Assembly (NCBI RefSeq): GCF_039539445.1
Contig: NZ_BAABDD010000005.1
Coordinates: 124,001-188,000, forward strand
Direction of reading: 5' to 3'
Source of the DNA: Salinactinospora qingdaonensis
GTDB taxonomy: Bacteria; Actinomycetota; Actinomycetes; Streptosporangiales; Streptosporangiaceae
DNA: 64,000 nucleotides
Below, piece after piece: positions 26,721-33,836 of this stretch. Numbering within the stretch: position 1 is the stretch's first letter; each line of letters begins with the position of its first letter. Below the pieces are notes generated by a model that was given only the letters and a program-made list of their open reading frames with translations, was not told the DNA's origin and did no database searches. The position numbers were made by a program, and so were the translations under genes.

Positions 26721-27707
26721 TCATCTGGGTCGGCACTGGTTGGGCTTGCAGTTCTGCTCCGGCTTGCAGGTCCTATCTTTAGGGTGGCACGGGCCGCACG
26801 AATATCGCGGCACGCAATTCGGGTTAGGGCCGCACTTGCTCGGTGCGCAGTCCGGGCTGCATTTAGGGCCGCATTTGGGGGTGCACATGCCTGGCGTACA
26901 CGGGGCTTGATGTACTCCGAAGAAGTCCCGTAGTTCTCCAGTGACTCTGGAAGCATAGGGTGAATCGATGATCTCGGTCAGCGACATGTCCCGGATGTTC
27001 CCTATGGGGAGCCACCGTGTAAACACACAAGGCCAGACCGTGCCATCAGTAGCTATCGCGAGATTACCGCTGGCGCAATGACCACACAGTTGGTCCAGAC
27101 TTGGCTGCTGGTCCCGAACCCCTCGGCCGACCTGGCGAAGACGATCCACGCCGATCGACGTCACCCCCAGGGATTCCAGCTCCGCCCGAGCCTGTTCGAC
27201 GCGTTGTCCCTCGCGGAGGTCGATAATTCCTACCCGCAGCGGTATTGAGCGGCGTAGGGCCTCAGCGATGTTCTCCTTGGTCCGGTCGCGTGTGACCCGT
27301 TTGGTGATCGCTGCGTGCTCTCCAGAGTCATCGGAATAGTAGCTCGTGGCCAACTGTACGCCGGGACGGGAAAACACCTCCCACAACCTCGTTGGGACAT
27401 GCACCAGGTTTGAGAACACCTCAACCTCGATGCCGACAGTGAGTGCGTAGTCGACCAGGTCGGGAAGGTCAGGGTGGAGGGTTGGCTCTCCACCGATGAA
27501 CTGGAGCATGCCTACCTCGGCTTCGCTGGCTTCGGCGATCACCCGTTGCCAATCCACCCGCGTCATAGTGCCGTGGGTGCCGCTTGGCCCGCTGGAGGCA
27601 TAGCAGTGCGAGCACTCCAGTTGACACCTACCGGTGATTTCCAGCCAGAGGAAACGCAGGGGAGCGACCGATGAAGCGTTGGTCTGACTTTGTTGCTTTT
27701 TGTGCAT
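26721..27707 (-). CDS. Radical SAM/SPASM protein with a C-terminal Cys-X-Pro repeat tail
   Basis: A 328-residue protein. The radical SAM cluster motif is C28-x3-C32-x2-C35 in TGRCQLECSHCYASSGP, followed by LQFIGGEPTLHPDL. A SPASM-like auxiliary cluster region includes CGHCASGNLAIATDGTVWPC. From about residue 270 to the end lies an extraordinary tail: twelve cysteines in about 58 residues, every one followed by X-Pro (CTP, CGP, CSP, CAP, CVP, CKP and so on). Radical SAM/SPASM proteins commonly modify ribosomal peptides. Here the tail could be a metal-binding or cluster-carrying extension, or even a fused peptide substrate. It is the first gene of the three-gene reverse operon. Base composition is less GC-rich than its neighbours, suggesting transfer. 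Confidence 0.88.
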   Translation of the reverse strand: MHKKQQSQTNASSVAPLRFLWLEITGRCQLECSHCYASSGPSGTHGTMTRVDWQRVIAEASEAEVGMLQFIGGEPTLHPDLPDLVDYALTVGIEVEVFSNLVHVPTRLWEVFSRPGVQLATSYYSDDSGEHAAITKRVTRDRTKENIAEALRRSIPLRVGIIDLREGQRVEQARAELESLGVTSIGVDRLRQVGRGVRDQQPSLDQLCGHCASGNLAIATDGTVWPCVFTRWLPIGNIRDMSLTEIIDSPYASRVTGELRDFFGVHQAPCTPGMCTPKCGPKCSPDCAPSKCGPNPNCVPRYSCGPCHPKDRTCKPEQNCKPNQCRPR

Positions 27708-27851
27708 GGCTACATGCTGAAAGTGGCTCCTTTGGTGCTGCCAGGCACAAGTGAACCTCTAACAAGACACTCTTGCCTTCCCATAAGGCAAGGGGCCGTC
27801 CGCGCTATGCGCTGCGGCTCCAGTGGACTGTGAACGGCCGCCCGAAGGTAC

Positions 27852-28703
27852 CTACGGCAGCGTCAGGATCTCGGCGCCTTCCTCGGTGATGAGGAGGGTG
27901 TGCTCGAACTGGGCGGTGCGTTTGCGGTCGGCGGTGACCGCGGTCCAGCCGTCGTCCCAGATCTCGTGCTCGATCGTGCCCAGCGTGAGCATCGGCTCGA
28001 TGGTGAACGTCATACCGGGCTCGATGAGGGTGGTGGCGCGCTCGTCGTCGTAGTGGGGGATGACCAGACCCGAGTGGAACTCCGGGCCGACGCCGTGGCC
28101 GGTGAAGTCGCGCACCACCCCGTAGTCGAAACGTTTGGCGTAGGACTCGATGACCCGGCCGATCACGTTGACCCGTCGTCCCGGGCGGCACGCCTTGATC
28201 GCGCGGTTCAGGGCTTCGCGGGTGCGCTCCACCAGCAGCCGCGACTCCTCGTCGACGTCACCGGCCAGGAACGTGGCGTTGGTGTCGCCGTGCACCCCGT
28301 TGATGTAGGCGGTGATGTCGATGTTGACGATGTCGCCGTCGGAGATCACGGTGTCGTCGGGTATGCCGTGGCAGATGACCTCGTTGAGCGAGGAGCACAA
28401 CGACTTGGGGTAGCCCTTGTAGCCCAGGGTGCTGGGGTAGGCGCCGTGGTCGCACAGGAACTCGTGGCCGATGCGGTCGAGGTCGTCGGTGGTCATACCG
28501 GGTTTGACGTTGCGGCCCACCTCGTGCAGCGCCTGCGCGGCGATGCGGCCCGCCACCCGCATGGCCTCGATCGTCTCGGCGGACTGGATGTCCCCCGAAA
28601 CTCCCTCCACGGGATGTTTCTTGCCGACGTATTCCGGACGGGCGATGTGGGCAGGAACGGAACGTTGCGGCGAAAGGCGGCCGGGAACCAGCGGGGTCGT
28701 CAT
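27852..28703 (-). CDS. map: Type I methionine aminopeptidase
   Basis: A 283-residue enzyme that removes the initiator Met from new proteins. I start at ATG 28703 (MTTPLVPGRLSPQR); the open frame to 28940 has no support. The metal ligands lie in the usual blocks: VNIDITAYINGVHGDTNATF (two Asp), RDFTGHGVGPEFHSG (His), MTFTIEPML (Glu) and the C-terminal QFEHTLLI (Glu). The N-terminal extension of about 40 residues is typical of actinobacterial MapB-like forms. It is chromosomal housekeeping and marks the right border of the accessory island. Confidence 0.95.
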   Translation of the reverse strand: MTTPLVPGRLSPQRSVPAHIARPEYVGKKHPVEGVSGDIQSAETIEAMRVAGRIAAQALHEVGRNVKPGMTTDDLDRIGHEFLCDHGAYPSTLGYKGYPKSLCSSLNEVICHGIPDDTVISDGDIVNIDITAYINGVHGDTNATFLAGDVDEESRLLVERTREALNRAIKACRPGRRVNVIGRVIESYAKRFDYGVVRDFTGHGVGPEFHSGLVIPHYDDERATTLIEPGMTFTIEPMLTLGTIEHEIWDDGWTAVTADRKRTAQFEHTLLITEEGAEILTLP

Positions 28704-28877
28704 GTGCACCGATTGTAGTGTCTCGTCCCCGCTCATCCCCACCGTGAACGCCCAGAGCGCGCAGCGTCTCGTTCGCCCACCCCGCGGCCGGTTTTGACAC
28801 GGTGAGTCTTGGTTCACAACGGGGTAGGTCGTTGAGTGCGGACGTCGCGCGGCAGCAGCGATCCGGAGGAGACGGTC

Positions 28878-29078
28878 ATGAGTGAACAGCACGACAACAC
28901 CCCGGGCAGTGACCGCCGCTGGTGGTACTGCCTCAAGCACAGCCGCCCGGAGTTCGGACCGGGCTGCCCCAACAAGTACCGCCTCGGCCCCTACCCCGAC
29001 GAGGAAGCCGCGGCCAACGCCCTGCGCACCGTCGAGGAGCGCAACGAAGCCTGGGACGAGCAGGACGAACGCGAGTGA
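28878..29078 (+). CDS. Small conserved actinobacterial protein (SPOR-like)
   Basis: A 66-residue protein starting at ATG 28878. The sequence WWYCLKHSRPEFGPGCPNKYRLGPYPDEEAAANAL has the look of the short SPOR-like proteins found next to map in many actinobacteria. GGAGGAGAC lies a few bases upstream as ribosome binding site. It is rich in acidic and aromatic residues. The molecular role is unknown. Confidence 0.8.
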   Translation: MSEQHDNTPGSDRRWWYCLKHSRPEFGPGCPNKYRLGPYPDEEAAANALRTVEERNEAWDEQDERE

Positions 29079-29114
29079 CCCGCGCCCGCGGCGTCCCCCG
29101 CTCGGGGTCGCTTT

Positions 29115-29717
29115 TCATTCGGCGATGCGCGGCCCGCTCACCAGGTCCAGAAACCGCGAGAGGCGGTCTTTGAGGCCGCCCTTGCGGCGGCTCTCGACCG
29201 CTTCGCCGGCCGCGCTGCTGACGAGGTGCTGCAACCCGTCGAACGACAGCGGCGCGTTGCTGGGCGTGAGACTGATGGCGTCGTGCGCCAGCGATGTGAG
29301 TTCGTGGTCGCCCTGGTCGAGTGCGAGGATCGTCGCACCGGTGCGGCGGGCGTCGTCGACCCGTTCCAGCAGCGGGGCGGGCGTCTCGTCGGCGGGGTTG
29401 ACCACGAACAGCGTCTCGCCGCGGCGGGCGTCGGCCAGTCGCTCCATGCCGATGCTCAAATGCGCCGGCGCGCCCGGGGGCGGCTGCCAGCGCACCAGCG
29501 TGGGCGACAGTTGCGGCAGGTCGGCATAGCGGCTCTCGTCGTCGAGGTGGGCCGCCAAGTGCCAGGGCTCCTCCTGGGGAGTGCCGACCAGCATCAACCC
29601 GCCGGGGTCGCGGGTCAGACGCAGGGCGCGTGCCAGTTCCTCGGTGCGCTCCACCCACGGTGTGGCGGAAAGGAGTTCGCGCAGTGACGCTACGTGATGG
29701 GCTTCCACGTCTCTCAT
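29115..29717 (-). CDS. Conserved hypothetical protein with SIS-like segment
   Basis: A 200-residue protein without signal peptide or membrane helix. The middle part, GETLFVVNPADETPAPLLERV followed by ATILALDQGDHELTSLAHDAISL, resembles the nucleotide-sugar-binding pattern of SIS domains, but the similarity is weak. It is divergent from the F420 reductase gene. No specific function is claimed. Confidence 0.7.
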   Translation of the reverse strand: MRDVEAHHVASLRELLSATPWVERTEELARALRLTRDPGGLMLVGTPQEEPWHLAAHLDDESRYADLPQLSPTLVRWQPPPGAPAHLSIGMERLADARRGETLFVVNPADETPAPLLERVDDARRTGATILALDQGDHELTSLAHDAISLTPSNAPLSFDGLQHLVSSAAGEAVESRRKGGLKDRLSRFLDLVSGPRIAE

Positions 29718-29797
29718 AGTGCCCTATCCGGCATGGAATTTGCAGCATCCGCGGGTGGATCGACCAGGCCACCGTGCTCATCCGGGAAAATCGAGGT

Positions 29798-30481
29798 ATG
29801 GCACATCAGAGATCCCCATACGAGTCCCCCGATGTCAGCGGGCTCACCATTGCTGTCCTGGGCGGCACCGGCGACCAGGGGCGCGGGTTGGCGCGCCGGT
29901 TCGCGCTGGCCGGCCACGAGGTGATCATCGGCTCCCGCAACGCCGAGCGCGCCGCGTCCGCCGCCGCCGAGCTCGACGTTGCGTCGGTGCGCGGGCTGGC
30001 CAACGCTGAGGCCGCCGAACAGGGCGATCTCGTCATCGTGGCCGTGCCCTGGGAGGGCCACCGCGAGCTGTTGGAATCGCTGCGCGAGCCGCTGGCCGGC
30101 AAGATCGTCGTGGACTGCGTCAACCCGCTGGGTTTTGACAAGCGGGGCGCGTTCGCGCTGCCGGTGGAGGAGGGCAGCGCCGCCGAGCAAGCCAGCGCCG
30201 TGCTGCCCGACAGTCGGGTCGTGGCCGCTTTCCACCACGTCTCCGCGGTCGTCCTGCTGGACCCGCAGGTCGACGAGGTCGACCTCGATGTGCTCGTCTT
30301 GGGTGACGACCGGGAGGCCACCGACACCGTGCGGGCCCTGGCGGCGCGCATCTCGGGGGTGCGGGGGATCTACGGGGGCCGGTTGCGCAACGCCCACCAG
30401 GTTGAGGCGCTTACGGCCAACATCATCTCCATCAATCGCCGCTACAAGTCCCACGCGGGCCTCCGCGTGACCGACGTTTGA
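29798..30481 (+). CDS. npdG: NADPH-dependent F420 reductase
   Basis: A 227-residue Rossmann protein. I use ATG 29798 (MAHQRSPYES). The glycine-rich NADP loop AVLGGTGDQGRGLARRFALAGHEVIIGSRN is followed by VVIVAVPWEGH-like and DCVNPLGF blocks of the Fno/NpdG family. It moves hydride between NADPH and coenzyme F420, supplying reduced F420 to enzymes such as the LLM-class oxidoreductases at 1.4 kb and 31.5 kb. The repeat-rich gap starts 8 bases after its stop codon. Confidence 0.93.
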   Translation: MAHQRSPYESPDVSGLTIAVLGGTGDQGRGLARRFALAGHEVIIGSRNAERAASAAAELDVASVRGLANAEAAEQGDLVIVAVPWEGHRELLESLREPLAGKIVVDCVNPLGFDKRGAFALPVEEGSAAEQASAVLPDSRVVAAFHHVSAVVLLDPQVDEVDLDVLVLGDDREATDTVRALAARISGVRGIYGGRLRNAHQVEALTANIISINRRYKSHAGLRVTDV

Positions 30482-30633
30482 GTTCTGGCGGCGCCGTGGT
30501 GCCACTCGCCGACGGCATCGGGGCCGTGCTCACTCCACGGACCTGGTGTCGTCGGGTCGTCTCACGAAGATGCCGCCGGGCGAGGGTGTGCTGTCGGCTT
30601 GTTCGCGTGCCCGGGGCTGGAGAGGGCGCTGTT

Positions 30634-30668
30634 CGTTCGTGCCTCGATCGCTTCGCGATCTCGGCAGC
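30634..30668 (+). repeat. Dispersed hairpin repeat, copy 6
   Basis: Core GATCGC-TTC-GCGATC, a perfect stem with a changed loop. It lies in unit 1 of the tandem duplication. Confidence 0.8.
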
Positions 30669-30902
30669 TTCAAGGGGCGCCGTGGCTGGGGCGAGCGGAG
30701 ATGACGCGGACGGTCCTAGGGGGAGGCGGTGTCGCTGTGGCGCGCGATGTCGCCTTCGGCGCCGTGGTGCCACTCGCCGACGGCATCGGGGCCGTGCTCA
30801 CTCCACGGACCTGGTGTCGTCGGGTCGTCTCACGAAGATGCCGCCGGGCGAGGGTGTGCTGTCGGCTTGTTCGCGTGCCCGGGGCTGGAGAGGGCGCTGT
30901 TC

Positions 30903-30937
30903 GTTCGTGCCTCGATCGCTTCGCGATCTCGGCAGCC
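30903..30937 (+). repeat. Dispersed hairpin repeat, copy 7
   Basis: Same core as copy 6, in unit 2 of the tandem duplication. The bases after it (CAAGGGGGCGCCGTGGCTGG) match the flank of copy 4. Confidence 0.8.
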
Positions 30938-31321
30938 TCAAGGGGGCGCCGTGGCTGGGGCGAGCGGAGATGACGCGGACGGTCCTAGGGGGAGGCGGTG
31001 TCGCTGTGGCGCGCGATGTCGCCTTCCCCGGGACCTCGCCAGGATCTCGCTCTCCTCTCGGGGGGTCGCTGTACTCCAGAACCTCGCTGTCTCGGGGTAT
31101 TGCTGTGGCGGGGGTACGGCGGTGGGCGACGGTCTCTGCGGGGGTGGTGGCAGAGGGCGCCCCGGAAGGCGTTGAGCCGCTCCACCGCCCCAACCCCAGT
31201 TCGCCCGTCGTAGTGCTCGCCTTCCCGTGGTCTCGGTCTGTTGGTTGAGGTACTCGCCTCACCTCGGCTCCAGTCTGTTCGTTGCGGTGTTTGCCCCACC
31301 CCCGGGCCAAAGTCCGCCCCA

Positions 31322-31356
31322 GGCTGCCGAGATCGCGAAGCGGTCGAGGCACGAGC
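31322..31356 (-). repeat. Dispersed hairpin repeat, copy 8
   Basis: Reverse orientation. On the plus strand the core reads GATCGC-GAA-GCGGTC, so the stem keeps a G-U wobble. Its flanks match those of copy 3 for roughly 50 bases on one side. Confidence 0.8.
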
Positions 31357-31505
31357 GGCGGGAAACCCCGTACGCTCTACCTCAGGCCAAAGCCACACCC
31401 CTCCGCCCTCAGGGGCGGTCACCGTGCGGCGGCGAGCCGGCCACGGCCTGACCCGCTGCTGGGGAGGGGCGGCGGGTGTCGGCCGTTGCCGGCCCCGGCG
31501 CGGGG

Positions 31506-32543
31506 CTACAGCCAGCCGCGGACCTTCTCGACCAGGCCCACGGGGTCGTCGCCCAGCGGGGTCACGTTCAGGTGGGTGACTCCGGCTTCGCGGAAAGCCT
31601 CGACGCGCTCGCGCACGTAGGACTCGGGGCCGACGAGGTTGGTCAGTTCGACCAGTTCCTCGGGGACCGCGGCGGCGGCCTCCTCCTTCTTGCCGGCCAG
31701 GTAGAGGTCCTGGATCGTCTCGGCGGCGTCCCCATAGCCGTAGCGGCGGGCAAGGGTGGCGTAGAAGTTCTTGTTCTTGGCGCCCATGCCGCCGATGTAG
31801 AGCGCCAGGTGCGGGCGGGCTAGCTCCAGTAGCCGTTTGGTGTCCTCGCCCTCGCCGATAGCCAGCAGCCCCCCGGTCGAGATCTCCAGCTCGCCCAGAT
31901 CCGGGTCGCGGTTGGCCTTGCCGGCGGCCAGGGCCTCTCCCCAGACCTGCTCGGCCTTTTCGGGGATGAAGAAGATCGGGAGCCAGCCGTCGGCGATCTC
32001 GGCCGTCAGCTTCACGTTCTTCTCCCCCAGGGAGGCTACATACATCGGGATGCGGTCCCGCACGGGGTGGTTGATGATCTTCAGCGGCTTGCCTAGGCCG
32101 GTGCCGTGCTCAGGGGGCAGCGGCAGGGTGTAGACAGCGCCGTCATGGGTGAGGGGCTCGCGCCGAGCCCAGACTTTGCGGCAGATTTCGATGATGTCGC
32201 GGGTGCGGCTGAGGGGCTTGCTGTAGGGCACCCCGTGCCAGCCCTCGATGACCTGGGGTCCGCTGGCGCCCAGCCCGATCACGGCGCGTCCGTCGGAGAG
32301 GTAGTCCAGGCCCGCTGCGGTTTGTGCGATGAGGGTGGGCGTGCGTGAGTACAGTGGCAGGATGGCCGAGCCGATCTCGACGGTGGTGGTCCGTGCGGCG
32401 AGGTAGCCCATGAGGGTGGCGCCGTCGAAGCCGTAGGCTTCGGCCACCCAGACCCGGTCGAGCCCGACCTTTTCCAGTTCGACGACGCGGTCAACTTGCT
32501 GCTTGGGGTCGGCTGAGTAGCTCAGCGGCATCGAGATGCGCAT
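31506..32543 (-). CDS. LLM-class F420-dependent oxidoreductase
   Basis: A 345-residue TIM-barrel flavin/F420 oxidoreductase of the luciferase-like superfamily. The N-terminal MRISMPLSYSADPKQQVDRVVELEKVGLDRVWVAEAYGFD and the later GLGASGPQVIEGWHGVPY are typical of mycobacterial Rv3520c-like proteins. It is expected to use reduced F420 made by the reductase upstream. The substrate is unknown. It is a single gene, apparently intact, unlike the LLM pseudogene at 1.4 kb. Confidence 0.92.
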   Translation of the reverse strand: MRISMPLSYSADPKQQVDRVVELEKVGLDRVWVAEAYGFDGATLMGYLAARTTTVEIGSAILPLYSRTPTLIAQTAAGLDYLSDGRAVIGLGASGPQVIEGWHGVPYSKPLSRTRDIIEICRKVWARREPLTHDGAVYTLPLPPEHGTGLGKPLKIINHPVRDRIPMYVASLGEKNVKLTAEIADGWLPIFFIPEKAEQVWGEALAAGKANRDPDLGELEISTGGLLAIGEGEDTKRLLELARPHLALYIGGMGAKNKNFYATLARRYGYGDAAETIQDLYLAGKKEEAAAAVPEELVELTNLVGPESYVRERVEAFREAGVTHLNVTPLGDDPVGLVEKVRGWL

Positions 32544-32663
32544 GGGGTGCCTCCAGTGTGTGTCGCGCCCGAAGATCCCCTCACACTACTACCCGGTAAC
32601 TTGTTGGTGGGAGAGGTGAGTCGGCCCAGCGCCACCCAACCGGGGCGCGCTGGGCCGGGCCCC

Positions 32664-33512
32664 TCAGGAGTAGGAGTGCTCCTCGTCGGGGAACGTTCCG
32701 GCGACGACCTCACTGGCGAACTCGCCGGCGGCGTCGCTGAGGGTCTGCGCCATCGCGGCGTAGGTCTTGACGAACTTGGCCGTGTGCGGGGTCAGTCCCG
32801 CCATGTCCTGCCACACCAGCACCTGGGCGTCGGTGCCGTTGCCGGCTCCGATGCCGATGGTGGGGATGGACAGGTGCTCGGTGATCTGGGTAGCCAGCTC
32901 GCTGGGCACACACTCCAGCACGATCGCGAAGACGCCCGCGTGCTCCAGCTCCTTGGCGTCGGACAGCAGCGTGTGTCCGGAGTCACCGCGCCCCTGGACC
33001 CGGTAGCCGCCCAGGGTGTTGATCGACTGCGGGGTGAGGCCAAGGTGGCCCATCACCGGCACACCCGCCGCCACCAAGGTTTCGACGTGGGGCACGACGC
33101 GGCGCCCGCCCTCCAACTTGACCGCGTGCGCGCCCGCCTCCTTCATGAAGCGCGCGGACGAGGCCAGGGCCTGTTCCGGAGAGGACTGGTAGGAGCCGAA
33201 CGGTAGGTCGGCGACGACCATGGCTCGCTTGGTGGCGCGTACGACCGCCCCGGTGAGCGGGAGGAGTTCATCGACCGTGACGGGCACGGTGGAGTCGTAG
33301 CCGTAGACCACCATGGCTGCGGAGTCACCGACGAGGAGAACGGGGATGCCGGCTTCGTCGAAGACGCGGCCGGTCAGCGCGTCGTAGGCGGTGAGCATGG
33401 GCCAGCGCTCGCCGCGGCTCTTGGCCTGGGCGATGTCGCGGACGGTGATGCGACGGTTGGCTGTTCCGCCGTAGAGGGCGGAGGTGTGCTGGGGCGTGGA
33501 TGCACTGGTCAT
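32664..33512 (-). CDS. panB: 3-methyl-2-oxobutanoate hydroxymethyltransferase
   Basis: A 282-residue enzyme making ketopantoate from 2-oxoisovalerate and methylene-tetrahydrofolate, the first step of pantothenate/CoA synthesis. I start at ATG 33512, behind GGAGG; an upstream in-frame Met at 33602 has no such site. Family blocks are clear: LLVGDSAAMVVYGYDSTVPVT, VVADLPFGSYQ, VKLEGG, VMGHLGLTPQS and IGIGAGNGTDAQVLVWQD. Confidence 0.96.
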   Translation of the reverse strand: MTSASTPQHTSALYGGTANRRITVRDIAQAKSRGERWPMLTAYDALTGRVFDEAGIPVLLVGDSAAMVVYGYDSTVPVTVDELLPLTGAVVRATKRAMVVADLPFGSYQSSPEQALASSARFMKEAGAHAVKLEGGRRVVPHVETLVAAGVPVMGHLGLTPQSINTLGGYRVQGRGDSGHTLLSDAKELEHAGVFAIVLECVPSELATQITEHLSIPTIGIGAGNGTDAQVLVWQDMAGLTPHTAKFVKTYAAMAQTLSDAAGEFASEVVAGTFPDEEHSYS

Positions 33513-33743
33513 GAGCGTTCCTCCGTTGGTCTCGAAGCGCCAGTGGCGTCTCCGGACGTCTAGGGCAACGGTGTTGGCGGAAAAGTCCGCTTCAGTCATC
33601 ATCCCACGCCTGCTGTGTCAGAGCTCGGCCTGGTTTGGCGTTACCGCCACCACTGCCCACCGGTGACGACTTGTCGGTGGGGATGAAACACAGCGCAACC
33701 GCAGTTGCACGGAAAAAGTGACATATTCGCCTACCCCTTCTAT

Positions 33744-33761
33744 CGAAACGGAACCGTTTCG
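33744..33761. promoter_or_regulatory. Palindromic operator in the exporter promoter
   Basis: CGAAACGG-AA-CCGTTTCG is a perfect 8+2+8 inverted repeat. A -10-like TAAAAT follows at 33766-33771, so the palindrome covers the -35/spacer region. It is a likely site for the TetR regulator encoded downstream of the exporter. Confidence 0.75.
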
Positions 33762-33836
33762 TATTTAAAATAGAGAGGGTGGGGCGTGATCCGTCCCCTC
33801 CCTCTTTCCCGCTCCTCGCTCGGCACTGGAGGATCT

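Larger units (their letters stand above)
30489..31026 (+). repeat. 268-base tandem duplication
   Basis: Unit 1 is 30489-30756 and unit 2 is 30757-31026. They are almost identical; the visible differences are one base substitution and one extra G, both just after the hairpin repeat core. The near-identity indicates a very recent duplication. Confidence 0.9.
30482..31505. other. Noncoding, repeat-rich gap of about 1 kb
   Basis: No convincing gene is present; the long frames here repeat with the DNA and encode Arg/Ser/Gly-rich strings. The gap consists of a 268-base tandem duplication (30489-31026), a degenerate stretch with TCGCTGT-type units (about 31026-31110), a 28-base segment shared with 17199-17226 (31153-31180), and a reverse hairpin repeat (31322-31356). 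Confidence 0.7.

Noticed and set aside
30478..31248. 256-residue frame over the tandem duplication
   Set aside because: It simply translates the duplicated noncoding DNA and repeats itself; no family resemblance.
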